64,000 bases of DNA from Streptomyces sp. ISL-1. Lineage in GTDB: Bacteria; Actinomycetota; Actinomycetes; Streptomycetales; Streptomycetaceae. The position numbers were made by a program, and so were the translations under genes. The stretch lies in the NCBI RefSeq assembly GCF_018614585.1, contig NZ_JAGGOI010000006.1:62001-126000 (forward strand). The letters are read 5' to 3'. The notes under the pieces were generated by a model. That model had not been told where the DNA came from. It saw only the letters and a program-made list of their open reading frames with translations, and ran no database searches. Below are positions 18,410 through 27,557 of this stretch, one piece after another (within the stretch, counting starts at the first letter, position 1; every line of letters begins with the position of its first letter).

Positions 18410-19234
18410 CTAGGCGAGGACGGTGACTGCGTCGCCGACTCGGATGACGCCGGTCCGCTCCGGCACCAGGCACTGCCCGAAGACCAGCTTTTCCCCGACG
18501 CGGCGGTGCCTGGCGAGGGTGCGCAGCGGCTCCTTGCCGCGCTCGGCGGTGCGCTGGTCGGTGGTGGTGATGACGCAGCGGCCGCAGGGCTTGGCCACCC
18601 GGAAGGTGACCTCGCCCATCGCGATCCGCCGCCAGTCGTCCTCGGCCCAGGGCGCTGTGCCGTCGACGACGACATTCGGCCGGAACCGGGTCATGGGCAG
18701 CGGACCCTCGTCGGCGTGATCACCCTGTGCGATGAGGGAGTTGAGCGCGTCGAGTGAGGCGAGGGTGGTGACCAGCAGCGGATACGCGTCGCCGAGATGG
18801 ACGGTCTCGCCGGGGAGCGCGTACTCCGGGTCAATGGGGCGCCGATTGGCCGGGTCGTCGAGGTGGACGAGCCGCACTTCGGCATCGAGATAGTCGCTGA
18901 ACCAGTCGTCCGCGGGCCCCCCGACAGGCACCGTCTCGACCTTGTCCCCGAAAATCTCGACCGCGACAGTCCCGACCGGCTCGGGAACGGCGACGGTCAG
19001 AGACTCGTGCCCGGGCGCCGTCAGCCGGATCCCGCCGTCCGGCATCGTCTCGGCACGGGCCAACGCCAGCCGTGGCTGCTGGCGTTGGGTGACCACCTTG
19101 GCCGAGGGGTCGATCAGCGTCCACCGACGGTCCCCCGCGAGTCCCCACGGCTCTACGGCCGTCTCGCCGAGTGCGTACCCCGCCACCGATTTGACCGGGT
19201 GGACATGGATGGAGCGGATGGTTGGGTTGGTCAT
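18410..19234 (-). CDS. MOSC domain protein (mARC/YcbX-like)
   Basis: 274 residues. The N-terminal MOSC beta-barrel (IRSIHVHPVKSVAGYAL, then GLAGDRRWTLID) precedes the MOSC domain with RFRPNVVVDGTAPWAEDDW and the molybdenum-ligand cysteine in KPCGRCVITT. YcbX/mARC proteins bind molybdenum cofactor and reduce N-hydroxylated compounds, using ferredoxin or cytochrome partners. No fused 2Fe-2S domain is present here, so an external donor would be needed. The ATG at 19234 opens the conserved domain directly. It could depend on the same molybdate supply as the nitrate reductase 20 kb away (inference). Confidence 0.85.
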   Translation of the reverse strand: MTNPTIRSIHVHPVKSVAGYALGETAVEPWGLAGDRRWTLIDPSAKVVTQRQQPRLALARAETMPDGGIRLTAPGHESLTVAVPEPVGTVAVEIFGDKVETVPVGGPADDWFSDYLDAEVRLVHLDDPANRRPIDPEYALPGETVHLGDAYPLLVTTLASLDALNSLIAQGDHADEGPLPMTRFRPNVVVDGTAPWAEDDWRRIAMGEVTFRVAKPCGRCVITTTDQRTAERGKEPLRTLARHRRVGEKLVFGQCLVPERTGVIRVGDAVTVLA

Positions 19235-19271
19235 ACAGCCATAGTGCCAGCCACCACTGACACCCGGCCGG

Positions 19272-19730
19272 TCAGTACCCCCGGCCTTGGTACGGACGGT
19301 TGTACGGGTCGTCGTATGGGGCGGGCGCCGGCGCGGGGCGCGCCGCTGCGGGGCGCATCGCCTCGTATCCGGTGGGCACCGGACGCTGCTGCTGCTGGGG
19401 CTGGGGCCCGGGGTACCCGCGCGGCACCGATGCCTGCTGAGGGATGTACGGCGCGGGCGCGTGCTGCAGCGGCATCGGCTGCTGCATCTGCTGCTGCGGG
19501 TAGCCGTACGAGCCGTAGGAGGGAGCGGACGAGGGGCCTGCCGGGAGGGCGGGCATGGCCGAGGGGAGCGCCGGCAGATAGCTGTTGCCGGTGTCGTACG
19601 CGGCAGGCACTCGGATCGGGGCGATCTGAGGCGTGCCCCGCTCCGCGACCAGGGAGTCGTAGATCGGGGTGTCGGGGAACGACGGCGCGGAGTAGTAACC
19701 GCCGCCGTAGGTGGCGCGGGGGGAGGTCAT
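19272..19730 (-). CDS. DUF6643-type Pro/Gln/Tyr-rich protein
   Basis: 152 residues, low complexity: poly-Gln tracts (PQQQMQQ, PQQQQRP), many Pro, Ala and Tyr, no TM helix. The start MTSPRATYGGGYYSAPSFPD is the conserved part of a Streptomyces family of unknown function often found next to tellurium-resistance-like genes, as here with TerD. The ATG at 19730 has no Shine-Dalgarno; TAACTT (19738-19743, minus strand) lies seven nucleotides upstream, so a leaderless transcript is likely. Divergent from TerD across a 250-nt region. Confidence 0.7.
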   Translation of the reverse strand: MTSPRATYGGGYYSAPSFPDTPIYDSLVAERGTPQIAPIRVPAAYDTGNSYLPALPSAMPALPAGPSSAPSYGSYGYPQQQMQQPMPLQHAPAPYIPQQASVPRGYPGPQPQQQQRPVPTGYEAMRPAAARPAPAPAPYDDPYNRPYQGRGY

Positions 19731-19981
19731 GGCACATAAGTTAAGCCCACGATGTGCTGGTTGGGGAGCCCGATAAGAGGGTTGTTTCGGTAGATGCGAG
19801 TGACGCCAGATCCCCAATGCGAGCGAATCCGGGGAAAACGGTCGCCGGGAAGCGCATAGATCGTGTAAAGGGCAAGCTGAGAGCGGGTTACCCACGGATC
19901 GGTCCGGGCGCCGCAGGCGCCCTGGGGATTAGGTTGGCGGTAGATGAATTCTTGTCAGACCCACTCGCGATGGGGGCGAGC

Positions 19982-21274
19982 ATGTCCATGCTAAAAGGGG
20001 CCAATACTCCGGTGCCGACGCAGCACGTCCGCGTCGAATTGGGATGGCGTTCAGGCCCGGGTGCGCCGGATGTGGACGCTTCGGCGCTCCTCCTCGCATC
20101 GGGAAAGGTCCGCTCCGACGCGGACTTCGTCTTCTACAACCAGCCGGCGCACGCCTCGGGAGCCGTACGCCACGAGGGGAAGCAGAACGCGCCGGACAGC
20201 GTGACGGATCTGCTGTCGGTCGACCTCGCGCGCGTGGAGCCCGCGATCGAGAAGATCGTGCTGGCCGCTTCGGCCGACAGTGGCAGCTTCGGGCAGGTGC
20301 CCGGCCTCTACATCAAGGTCCTTGACGCGAAGTCCGGCGCCGAGATCGCGAGATACGACAGCCAGGACGCGACGGTCGAGACGGCCTTTGTGCTCGGCGA
20401 GCTGTACCGGCGGCAAGGCGCGTGGAAGTTCCGTGCGGTGGGCCAGGGCTACAGCACCGGACTCGAGGGCCTGGCGACGGACTTCGGCATCTCGGTCGAC
20501 GAGCCTGCGCAGGCTGCCGCGGCTGCCGGTCCGGCGGCTCCTGCCACGCGCCCGGCCCCTGCCGCTCCCGCCACGTCCGCGGCGCCGGTCACCCCCGTGA
20601 AGCCCGCGTCTCCGCCGCCGTCGCCTCCTTCCGCTCCCGTACGTCTGAGCAAGGTGACGCTGACGAAGGAGACCCCGTCCGTCTCCCTGACCAAGCAGGG
20701 CGGCACCTCCGGCGCGATGCGCGTCAACCTCAGCTGGCAGGTGCGCAAACAGTTCCAGAGCTGGGGCGCGAAACTCGGCCGGGCCGTCGCCATGCACGCC
20801 GACCTCGACCTCGACCTGTGCGCGCTCTACGAACTGACCGACGGCCGCAAGGGCGTCATCCAGGCCCTCGGCAACGCCTTCGGCTCGCTCCAGCAGCCCC
20901 CGTACATCCATCTCGACGGTGACGACCGCACCGGCGGGACGTCCGGCGAGAACCTCACCATCAACCTGGACCACAAGGACCGGCTCCGCCGCGTCGTCAT
21001 CTTCGTGACCATCTACCAGGGCGCGCGAAGCTTCGCCGACCTGGACGCGACGGTCACCCTCCAGCCACAGAACGGCGCCGCCATCGACTTCTCGCTCGGC
21101 GAGTGCACCGTGCCGTCGACCGTCTGCGCGCTCGCATTGATCACCAACACCGGCTCGGATCTCGTCGTCCAGCGCGAAGCCCGCTTCCTGGTACCGGAGC
21201 GTGGTGTGAGCCCCCAGCGGACGATCGACCACGCGTACGGCTGGGGCATGAACTGGACGCCCGGCAGGAAGTGA
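19982..21274 (+). CDS. TerD family protein with two TerD-like domains
   Basis: 430 residues. Domain 1 (about 1-170) begins [20 protein letters not shown] and carries [15 protein letters not shown] and the TerD calcium-site pattern around [16 protein letters not shown] Pro/Ala linker follows (about 175-220), then a second, more divergent copy with [20 protein letters not shown]. TerD proteins bind calcium and belong to stress/tellurite and multicellular development systems in Streptomyces; the exact role of double-domain members is unknown. The ATG at 19982 sits after GGGGGCGAGC; the upstream open frame is not protein-like. Confidence 0.85.
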   Translation: MSMLKGANTPVPTQHVRVELGWRSGPGAPDVDASALLLASGKVRSDADFVFYNQPAHASGAVRHEGKQNAPDSVTDLLSVDLARVEPAIEKIVLAASADSGSFGQVPGLYIKVLDAKSGAEIARYDSQDATVETAFVLGELYRRQGAWKFRAVGQGYSTGLEGLATDFGISVDEPAQAAAAAGPAAPATRPAPAAPATSAAPVTPVKPASPPPSPPSAPVRLSKVTLTKETPSVSLTKQGGTSGAMRVNLSWQVRKQFQSWGAKLGRAVAMHADLDLDLCALYELTDGRKGVIQALGNAFGSLQQPPYIHLDGDDRTGGTSGENLTINLDHKDRLRRVVIFVTIYQGARSFADLDATVTLQPQNGAAIDFSLGECTVPSTVCALALITNTGSDLVVQREARFLVPERGVSPQRTIDHAYGWGMNWTPGRK

Positions 21275-21289
21275 CGCCCGTCGGGCAGG

Positions 21290-22498
21290 TCACCGGTCCG
21301 GCGCGGCCTCGGGACGGGCGTACGTACGCCCCTTCCAGGCCGCGCCGCGCCCGCGGTAGTGCTGCACCGCCGAATCGACGGTCATCAGCAGATAGAGCAG
21401 CGCGGTGAAGGGCAACAGGGGCGCGAGCAGCAGCGGCTGCCGGTAGTAGCGCAGCATCGGCAGATACGTCCCCGTCATCACGGCCCACGCGAGCCCCCCG
21501 GCCCAGCCGGCCGCCGCATCGTGCCCCCACACGCCGGCGCACAGCGTGACGGGCGGCGCGAGATACACCAGCGCGAGCCCCGCCACGGTCCCGGTCAGGA
21601 GCAGAGGACTGTGCAGCAGTTGGGCGTACGCGCTGCGCGACACCATCCGCCACAGGTTCGCCAGCCGCGGGTACGGCCGCACGCTGTCCACCCGGTCGGC
21701 CAGTCCCAGCCAGATCCGGCCGCCCGTGCGCTGCACGGCCCGCGCCAGCGACACATCGTCGATCACCGCCTGCCGGATCGACTCCGGAACGCCCGCCCGC
21801 TCGGCCGCTTCCGCGCGCAGCAGGACGCAGCCGCCCGCCGCGGCCGCCGTCCGCGCCCCCGTGCGGTTCACCCACCGGAAGGGGTAGAGCTGCGAGAAGA
21901 AGTAGACGAAGGCAGGCACGATCAGCCGCTCCCACCCGCTCGCGACGCGCAGCCGCGCCATCTGGGAGACGAGATCCAGCCCGTTCGTGCGGGCGGCGGC
22001 CACCAACTCGCGCAGACTGTCCGGCTCATGCGCGATATCGGCATCGGTGAGGAGCAGATACTCGGAACCGTCCGCCCGGGCCGACGCGATGCCGTGCCGG
22101 AGCGCCCAGAGCTTCCCGGTCCAGCCGGGCTCCGGCTCGCCGGGGGAGACCACGCGCAGCGGGAGGCCCCCATGACGCTCGGAGAGGGAACGGGCCAGTT
22201 CCCCCGTGCCGTCGGTACTGCCGTCGTCGACCAGCACGATCTCCGCGCGGCCGGGATAGACCTGCGCCAGCAGCGAGGGCAGGCTGACGGGCAGCACCTC
22301 GGCCTCGTCCCGCGCGGGGACGACAACGGCGACATCCGGCCAGTGATCGGGAGCCTCTCCAACGGCGACATCCGGCCACTGGTCCGGTGCCTCGCGCCGG
22401 GGCAGCCGCTGGTCCGTACGCCAGAAGAAGCCCTGCCCGAGCAGCAGCCACCCCCATGCGGCCAGCGATCCGACGGCGATCCAGGCAACGGCGCTCAT
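21290..22498 (-). CDS. HpnB-like family 2 glycosyltransferase
   Basis: 402 residues. One N-terminal TM is followed by a GT-A domain with VVVPARDEAEVLP, VDDGSTDGTGE, LLLTDADIAHEPDS and acceptor loop DDVSLARAVQRTGG, then three or four C-terminal TM helices. PEPGWTGKLWALRHGI is characteristic of the hopanoid-associated HpnB glycosyltransferases. Membrane-bound; the acceptor is presumably a lipid. No hopanoid genes are adjacent. A 36-bp tandem duplication near the N-terminus adds twelve residues. ATG at 22498; the divergent gene at 22557 leaves a 58-nt shared promoter region. Convergent with TerD, 15 nt apart. Confidence 0.8.
   Translation of the reverse strand: MSAVAWIAVGSLAAWGWLLLGQGFFWRTDQRLPRREAPDQWPDVAVGEAPDHWPDVAVVVPARDEAEVLPVSLPSLLAQVYPGRAEIVLVDDGSTDGTGELARSLSERHGGLPLRVVSPGEPEPGWTGKLWALRHGIASARADGSEYLLLTDADIAHEPDSLRELVAAARTNGLDLVSQMARLRVASGWERLIVPAFVYFFSQLYPFRWVNRTGARTAAAAGGCVLLRAEAAERAGVPESIRQAVIDDVSLARAVQRTGGRIWLGLADRVDSVRPYPRLANLWRMVSRSAYAQLLHSPLLLTGTVAGLALVYLAPPVTLCAGVWGHDAAAGWAGGLAWAVMTGTYLPMLRYYRQPLLLAPLLPFTALLYLLMTVDSAVQHYRGRGAAWKGRTYARPEAAPDR
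22325..22396. repeat. 36-bp tandem duplication in the HpnB-like gene
   Basis: Two copies beginning AACGGCGACATCCGGCCA at 22325 and 22361. On the minus strand they encode WPDVAV-GEAPDH followed by a second WPDVAV just before the conserved VVVPARDEA. In frame. Confidence 0.8.
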
Positions 22499-22556
22499 TC
22501 GCCGCAGTCTGCCCCACCGCGCCAGTACCGCAAGGGCAGTCGACTATGGTGACCGG

Positions 22557-23330
22557 GTGAAGATCGCGCTCATGGACTCCGGAATCGGCCTGCTCCCGGC
22601 CGCCGCCACGATACGCCGGCTGCGGCCCGACGCGGATCTCGTCCTCTCCTGCGACCCCGACAGCATGCCTTGGGGCCCGCGTACGCCCGACGATATCGCC
22701 GCGCGAGCACTCGCCGTGGCCAGGGCGGCGGCCCTGCACAGCCCCGACGCCCTGATCGTCGCCTGCAACACCGCGTCGGTGCACGCCCTGCGCGCTCTGC
22801 GCGCCGAGCTGGAGCCCGGGATCCCGGTCATCGGCACGGTCCCCGCGATCAAGCCGGCCTCGGCCGGCGGCGGCCCCGTCGCGATCTGGGCCACTCCCGC
22901 CACCACGGGCAGCCCGTACCAGCGTGATCTCATCCGGGACTTCGCCGACTCGGTCGCCGTCACCGAGGTGCCCTGCCCCGGGCTCGCGGACGCCGTGCAG
23001 CTGGCTGACGAGAGCGCCATCGACGCGGCCGTGGCTGCCGCGGCCGCTCTCACCCCCAGTGATGTAAGGGCCGTTGTCCTGGGCTGCACCCATTACGAGC
23101 TGGTCGTCGACCGGATCCGTGCCGCTGTCGGAGACGCGGTGGTTCTGCACGAGTCGGCCGGGGCGGTCGCGGCGCAGGCACTGCGCCGTATAGGCGAGAA
23201 GCCGGCTCCCGACGCCGCGCCGAGCGGCCGGCTCACTGTGCTGCTCAACGGCCGCGAGTCCCCCCTGCCCGAGCAGGCGCTCAGCTATCTGGAAGGCATC
23301 CTGCTGCAGGCAGTGAGCCCCGCGCACTGA
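22557..23330 (+). CDS. Aspartate/glutamate racemase family protein (MurI-like)
   Basis: 257 residues. Paired catalytic-cysteine motifs are VACNTAS and LGCTHYE, and DSGIG sits at the N-terminus. This is the pattern of glutamate racemase, which supplies D-glutamate for peptidoglycan. The protein lacks some stretches typical of housekeeping MurI, and a distinct murI usually exists in Streptomyces, so it may be a paralogue with another amino acid substrate. GTG at 22557; TATGGT lies six nucleotides upstream with no Shine-Dalgarno, consistent with a leaderless message. The divergent HpnB-like gene shares the short promoter region. Confidence 0.7.
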   Translation: MKIALMDSGIGLLPAAATIRRLRPDADLVLSCDPDSMPWGPRTPDDIAARALAVARAAALHSPDALIVACNTASVHALRALRAELEPGIPVIGTVPAIKPASAGGGPVAIWATPATTGSPYQRDLIRDFADSVAVTEVPCPGLADAVQLADESAIDAAVAAAAALTPSDVRAVVLGCTHYELVVDRIRAAVGDAVVLHESAGAVAAQALRRIGEKPAPDAAPSGRLTVLLNGRESPLPEQALSYLEGILLQAVSPAH

Positions 23331-23446
23331 TCGTGACAGTGCCAGCTCAGAGCGCATCCGGAAGCCCGCAAAAGGACTGCTCGTCAGCCCTGATCCACAT
23401 GGCCGAGACCATGCCCTGCCGCGGGAATCTGAGTACTCTGCTTGCC

Positions 23447-24007
23447 ATGAGGGACCACATCCGCGACTTGGGGCACCCCCCAGACCCCCCGCCCGCGATC
23501 TGGACCGGCCGCGCGACCAACCGCATTCAGTGGCTGCTCGCAGCAGTGGGTGCCGCCTGTATGGCGCTCGGCATCGAGCTGGCCGTCGACTACGCATGGA
23601 CCTCGGACATCGTCCCCCTGCTGATGTCCGTCATCGGCTGCGTCGCGGCCGGCCTGATGATCCTCTACGGGACTCTCGCGTTCGTCCATGTGGCGGTCAA
23701 GGTCGACAGCGACGCCGTCGAGGTGCGCTGCGGCCACATCGGCCTGCCGCGTCGGCGGATCCCGCTCTCCCATGTGGTTCACGCGGAGTTCGTATCGAAG
23801 GTCACTCCATGTCAGTGGGGCGGCTGGGGTTACCGCTGGCGCCCGGAGAAGGGCACGGCCGTGGTCGTACGTCGCGGGGAGGGCCTCGTCGTCACGCTGG
23901 GCGACGGCAGGATCTTCACGGTGACCGTGGACGACGCGGAAGCGGCGGTGCGGGCGATCCGCGAACGCCTCCACCTGGCGGGAACGGCCAGGCACGCGGA
24001 GGCGTAG
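23447..24007 (+). CDS. Two-TM membrane protein of unknown function
   Basis: 186 residues starting MRDHIRDLGHPPDPPP. Two TM helices lie at about 31-51 and 55-78, followed by a cytoplasmic beta-rich domain (VKVDSDAVEVRCGHIGLPRR, then VVTLGDGRIFTVTVDDAEAAV) resembling bacterial PH-like domains. Function unknown. I chose ATG 23447 because the frame upstream is not conserved-looking and TACTCT lies seven nucleotides before this ATG, suggesting a leaderless start. It is convergent with the O-antigen ligase-like gene, 15 nt away. Confidence 0.6.
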   Translation: MRDHIRDLGHPPDPPPAIWTGRATNRIQWLLAAVGAACMALGIELAVDYAWTSDIVPLLMSVIGCVAAGLMILYGTLAFVHVAVKVDSDAVEVRCGHIGLPRRRIPLSHVVHAEFVSKVTPCQWGGWGYRWRPEKGTAVVVRRGEGLVVTLGDGRIFTVTVDDAEAAVRAIRERLHLAGTARHAEA

Positions 24008-24022
24008 TGCCGCGCTGTACCG

Positions 24023-25102
24023 CTAAGTCGCGCGACTGTCCGCCGCCGTCCGGCGCGCCGCCTGCGTACCCGCCCCCACCTCGTCCTCGGCCGCTGCGCG
24101 TGCCGTCGCCAGGCCCGCGAGCAGCCCCGCGCCCGCCGTCACCGGGGCGAAGCTCAACGCATTGCCGACGCTCGCCAGCAGCGCCAGCGCCGTGAGCGCG
24201 GCGCCCGCGCTCACAACCACCGGCGTGGAGCGGGGTGAGCGCAACAGGCCGTACAGCATCCAGCCGAACGCCGCCCCCAGCAGCGCCACCCCCACCACAC
24301 CCTGCTCGGCCGCCTGCTGCAGCCAGGCGGAGTGCGGCTTGCCGTCGGAACCGATCGACTGCTGCGCCGTGCTGCTCAGCTTGCCGAAGCGGTCGGGGCC
24401 CACACCCCGTATCGGATCCTCCTGGACGAGAGCGATGGCGTCCTGCCACAACGCCACCCGGTTCTGGGTCAGCTGGCCCTCCAGCGAGACGGTCAGCCCG
24501 TCCGGCAGGGCGTCTTCGGCCACGCCCCAGGACGTGGCGACGACCAGGCCCGCGACGAGGGCCAGCCCTCCGAGCGCCACCGTCCGCCGGCGCATCCGGA
24601 CGGCCGCGAGCGAGCAGAGCAGCACGCCGAGCGCGGCAGCGAACCCGACCACGGATCCCAGTGCCGGCGCGGCGCAGGCGACGGCGAGCGCCAGCATCCG
24701 CAGCCCAAGGCGCAGCACGGGCGGACGGGCGGCAGCGGCGGCGCAGCAGGCAGCGCCCGCGGCGAGGACCAGCAAGGCGGCGGCCGCGCCCGTATGCCCG
24801 GCCTGGGTGGCCGCGCCGACGTTCGCGCCGGGGACTCCCTGCCGCGAGGCGATTGCCAGGCCGAGGGCCGCGAGCGCCGCGGCCGACGCAGCGGCAACGG
24901 GCAGGAGCGTGCCGCAGATACGGCCGCAGGCATACCCGGCGGCTACTGCGAACACCGCGAGCAGCGCACCCTCGGGCCGGGCCTCTCGCCCCGCCGCACT
25001 GATCAGCGACCAGACGGCGCACCCGCTCAGGACGACGACGCCTACGACATCGGTCGCGCCACCGCGCTCCCGCGCCGCGGACCGGCTGTCCGGTGCAGCC
25101 AT
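24023..25102 (-). CDS. O-antigen ligase (Wzy_C) family membrane protein
   Basis: 359 residues with about ten hydrophobic segments. The diagnostic periplasmic loop carries VALWQDAIALVQEDPIRGVGPDRF and KPHSAWLQQAAEQGVVGV: the G-x-G-x-x-x-F and H-x-x-x-L-Q motifs of WaaL/Wzy_C proteins. These transfer or polymerise glycans in the membrane; in Gram-positives the substrate is uncertain. ATG at 25102 after GGGGGG; an upstream open frame lacks family features. It is divergent from lnt, with a gap of 226 nt. Confidence 0.75.
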   Translation of the reverse strand: MAAPDSRSAARERGGATDVVGVVVLSGCAVWSLISAAGREARPEGALLAVFAVAAGYACGRICGTLLPVAAASAAALAALGLAIASRQGVPGANVGAATQAGHTGAAAALLVLAAGAACCAAAAARPPVLRLGLRMLALAVACAAPALGSVVGFAAALGVLLCSLAAVRMRRRTVALGGLALVAGLVVATSWGVAEDALPDGLTVSLEGQLTQNRVALWQDAIALVQEDPIRGVGPDRFGKLSSTAQQSIGSDGKPHSAWLQQAAEQGVVGVALLGAAFGWMLYGLLRSPRSTPVVVSAGAALTALALLASVGNALSFAPVTAGAGLLAGLATARAAAEDEVGAGTQAARRTAADSRAT

Positions 25103-25328
25103 CCCGTCGACCCCCCGACCTGTGACGGGCCCTGCCGCAGCAGCCGAACCGGGTCGGGTGGCAGGGACTGGCGCACACGGTAACGGCAGAGACGGGGGTT
25201 TGTGGATGGATCGCGCAGGAACGTTGCGGCAGCTGAGGTCCCTCAGTCCGGCTCCCGCCTCGGTCCGCACTGCCGACAGCGCGGACCGGACTGCCGGGAG
25301 CACCGCCGGCCGCCGTAGACTCCGCCAG

Positions 25329-26942
25329 GTGAGCGCCACCATCACCATCGTCGACACCCCTCAGCCCGCCACCGCCGGAGGCCGACCGTTGCTGCGCCGG
25401 TTCGTACGGCCGGGTGCCGCCGCGCTGTCCGGGGTGCTGCTCTTCCTGAGCTTCCCGCCGCGGCCCCTGTGGTGGCTGGCGCTGCCCGCCTTCGCCCTGC
25501 TCGGCTGGACGCTGTACGGACGACGGCCGCTGCCCGCCCTCGGTCTCGGCTACCTCACCGGCCTCGGCTTTCTGCTGCCGCTCCTCATCTGGACGGGCGA
25601 GGAGGTCGGCCCGGTGCCGTGGGTGGCACTGGCCGCAGTGGAAGCGATCTTCGTGGCGCTCGCCTGCCTGGGCATCGCCGCGGTCTCCCGGCTGCCGGTA
25701 TGGCCGCTGTGGGCGGCCGCCGTGTGGATCGTGGGCGAGGCGGCCCGCGGCCGGGTGCCGTTCGGCGGCTTCCCCTGGGGCAAGATCGCCTTTGGTCAGG
25801 CGGACGGCGTCTTCCTGCCGCTCGCGGCGCTCGGCGGCACGCCGCTGCTCGGATTCGCCGTCGTACTGTGCGGATTCGGGCTGTACGAGACCGCCCGCCG
25901 GGTCCTCGCCCACCGGCGCACCGGCGAGCTGCCGCGCAGCGCCGCGGCCGCCGCGCTCCTCAGCGTGCTCGTCCCCGTCACCGCGGCACTTGCCGCCCTG
26001 CCGCTCGTCGACGACTCCGCCGAGGACGGCACCGCGACGGTCGCCGCAATCCAGGGCAATGTGCCGCGCCTGGGGCTCGACTTCAACTCCCAGCGCCGTG
26101 CGGTCCTGGACAACCACGCAGACCGTACCGAGCAGCTCGCCGCCGATGTGAAGGCGGGCAAGGTGGCCGAGCCGGACTTCGTGCTGTGGCCGGAGAACTC
26201 CTCGGACCTCGACCCGTACCGCAACCGAGACGCCTGGGTGGTCATCGACGACGCGGTGAGGGCGATCGGCGTGCCGACCGTCGTCGGAGCCGTGGTGACA
26301 CCCGACACCGGCAAGCTCCGTAACACCCTGATCGAATGGGACCCCACGCGCGGCCCGGTCGACACCTACGACAAGCGCCATGTGCAGCCGTTCGGCGAGT
26401 ACATCCCGATGCGTTCCTTGGTGCGGCTCATCAACTCGGATGTAGACCGGGTCCGCCGGGACTTCGGCCCCGGCCACAAGGTGGGCGTTTTCGATCTGGG
26501 AGGCACCAAGGTCGGCATGGTCACCTGCTTCGAGGCGGCGTTCGACGACGCGGCGAGGGACACCGTCACGCATGGTGCCCAGCTGATCTCCGTACCCAGC
26601 AACAACGCCACGTTCGGACGTAGCGAGATGACGTATCAGCAGCTGGCGATGTCGAGGGTGCGGGCCGTCGAACACGGGCGCTCGGTCGTCGTCCCCGTCA
26701 CCAGCGGTGTCAGCGCGGTGATCATGCCGGACGGGAAGATCGTTCAGAAGACGAAGATGTTCACCCCGGACGCGCTGGTCGCCGAGGTGCCGCTGCGCTC
26801 GTCGCTGACTCCGGCGACGCGGCTCGGGACCTGGCCGGAGCGCTTCCTGGTGCTGGTCGGGGCGGGCGGTCTGGGCTGGGTGGTCGTTCGGGGCATGCGC
26901 GCTCGGCGGGAACTGCGGGTGGAGCGGTCGGAGGGGTCGTAG
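25329..26942 (+). CDS. lnt: Apolipoprotein N-acyltransferase
   Basis: 537 residues. About six N-terminal TM helices are followed by a nitrilase-fold domain. The catalytic triad is E289 (LWPENSS), K349 (TYDKRHVQPFGEY) and C400 (GMVTCFEAAF), matching E. coli E267/K335/C387 in order and spacing. A C-terminal TM follows. It transfers the third acyl chain to the lipoprotein N-terminal cysteine in the membrane. Actinobacteria have functional Lnt, and Streptomyces often have two. The GTG at 25329 has TAGACT seven nucleotides upstream and no Shine-Dalgarno: probably leaderless. It would act on lipoproteins such as ModA and the 56570 product (family knowledge). Confidence 0.9.
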   Translation: MSATITIVDTPQPATAGGRPLLRRFVRPGAAALSGVLLFLSFPPRPLWWLALPAFALLGWTLYGRRPLPALGLGYLTGLGFLLPLLIWTGEEVGPVPWVALAAVEAIFVALACLGIAAVSRLPVWPLWAAAVWIVGEAARGRVPFGGFPWGKIAFGQADGVFLPLAALGGTPLLGFAVVLCGFGLYETARRVLAHRRTGELPRSAAAAALLSVLVPVTAALAALPLVDDSAEDGTATVAAIQGNVPRLGLDFNSQRRAVLDNHADRTEQLAADVKAGKVAEPDFVLWPENSSDLDPYRNRDAWVVIDDAVRAIGVPTVVGAVVTPDTGKLRNTLIEWDPTRGPVDTYDKRHVQPFGEYIPMRSLVRLINSDVDRVRRDFGPGHKVGVFDLGGTKVGMVTCFEAAFDDAARDTVTHGAQLISVPSNNATFGRSEMTYQQLAMSRVRAVEHGRSVVVPVTSGVSAVIMPDGKIVQKTKMFTPDALVAEVPLRSSLTPATRLGTWPERFLVLVGAGGLGWVVVRGMRARRELRVERSEGS

Positions 26943-27019
26943 TAGCGGGTGCACCCGGTCGGCGTAGCGGGTGGAGCGGTCGGAGCCGGGCCCGGTCTGC
27001 GCCGGTTAGGGTCGACGGC

Positions 27020-27502
27020 ATGGCAACCCCTGACTTCATCCGCGAGATCCGGGCCACCGCCGGGCATCAGCTTCTCCTCCTGCCTGGCGTCAGCGCGGTC
27101 GTTTTCGACGACGAGGGGCGGGTGCTGCTTGGCAGACGTGCCGACACCGGCACGTGGTCGATCATCGGCGGAATTCCGGAGCCCGGGGAGGAGCCGGCCG
27201 TAACGGCTGTCCGGGAGGTGTACGAGGAGACCGCGGTGCAGTGTGTCGCGGAGCGGGTCGTGCTTGTCCAGGCGCTGCGGAAGCCGGTCACCTACCCCAA
27301 TGGCGACCAGTGCCAGTTCATGGACATCTGCATCCGTTGCCGGGCGGTGGGCGGACAGGCTCGCGTCAATGATGACGAGTCGCTCGAGGTGGGGTGGTTC
27401 TCCGCGGACGCGCTGCCGGAGCTGAAGGAATTCGCGCTCTTCCGGATCAAGCAGGCGCAGACCGAGGGACCGGCATGGTTTCAACCCACCATCGAGCAGT
27501 GA
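27020..27502 (+). CDS. Nudix hydrolase
   Basis: 160 residues. The Nudix box runs GGIPEPGEEPAVTAVREV then YEETAV: G-x5-E-x7-R-E-x-x-E-E, with Ala in place of the usual Gly after EE-T. All catalytic Glu residues are present. These enzymes hydrolyse nucleoside diphosphates linked to other groups; substrate not predictable. ATG at 27020 with TAGGGT seven nucleotides upstream and no Shine-Dalgarno, so a leaderless start is likely. The 77 nt before it contain two copies of a 19-bp sequence (26915 and 26967), one inside lnt. Confidence 0.85.
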   Translation: MATPDFIREIRATAGHQLLLLPGVSAVVFDDEGRVLLGRRADTGTWSIIGGIPEPGEEPAVTAVREVYEETAVQCVAERVVLVQALRKPVTYPNGDQCQFMDICIRCRAVGGQARVNDDESLEVGWFSADALPELKEFALFRIKQAQTEGPAWFQPTIEQ

Positions 27503-27557
27503 AGTGTGGGTGGTGACCACATCGGTGGGGGGTTGATCACTGCCTAGGGTGCGAAGC

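Noticed and set aside
26915..26985. Direct 19-bp repeat GCGGGTGGAGCGGTCGGAG near the lnt stop
   Set aside because: Only two copies, one inside coding sequence; probably a local duplication without function.
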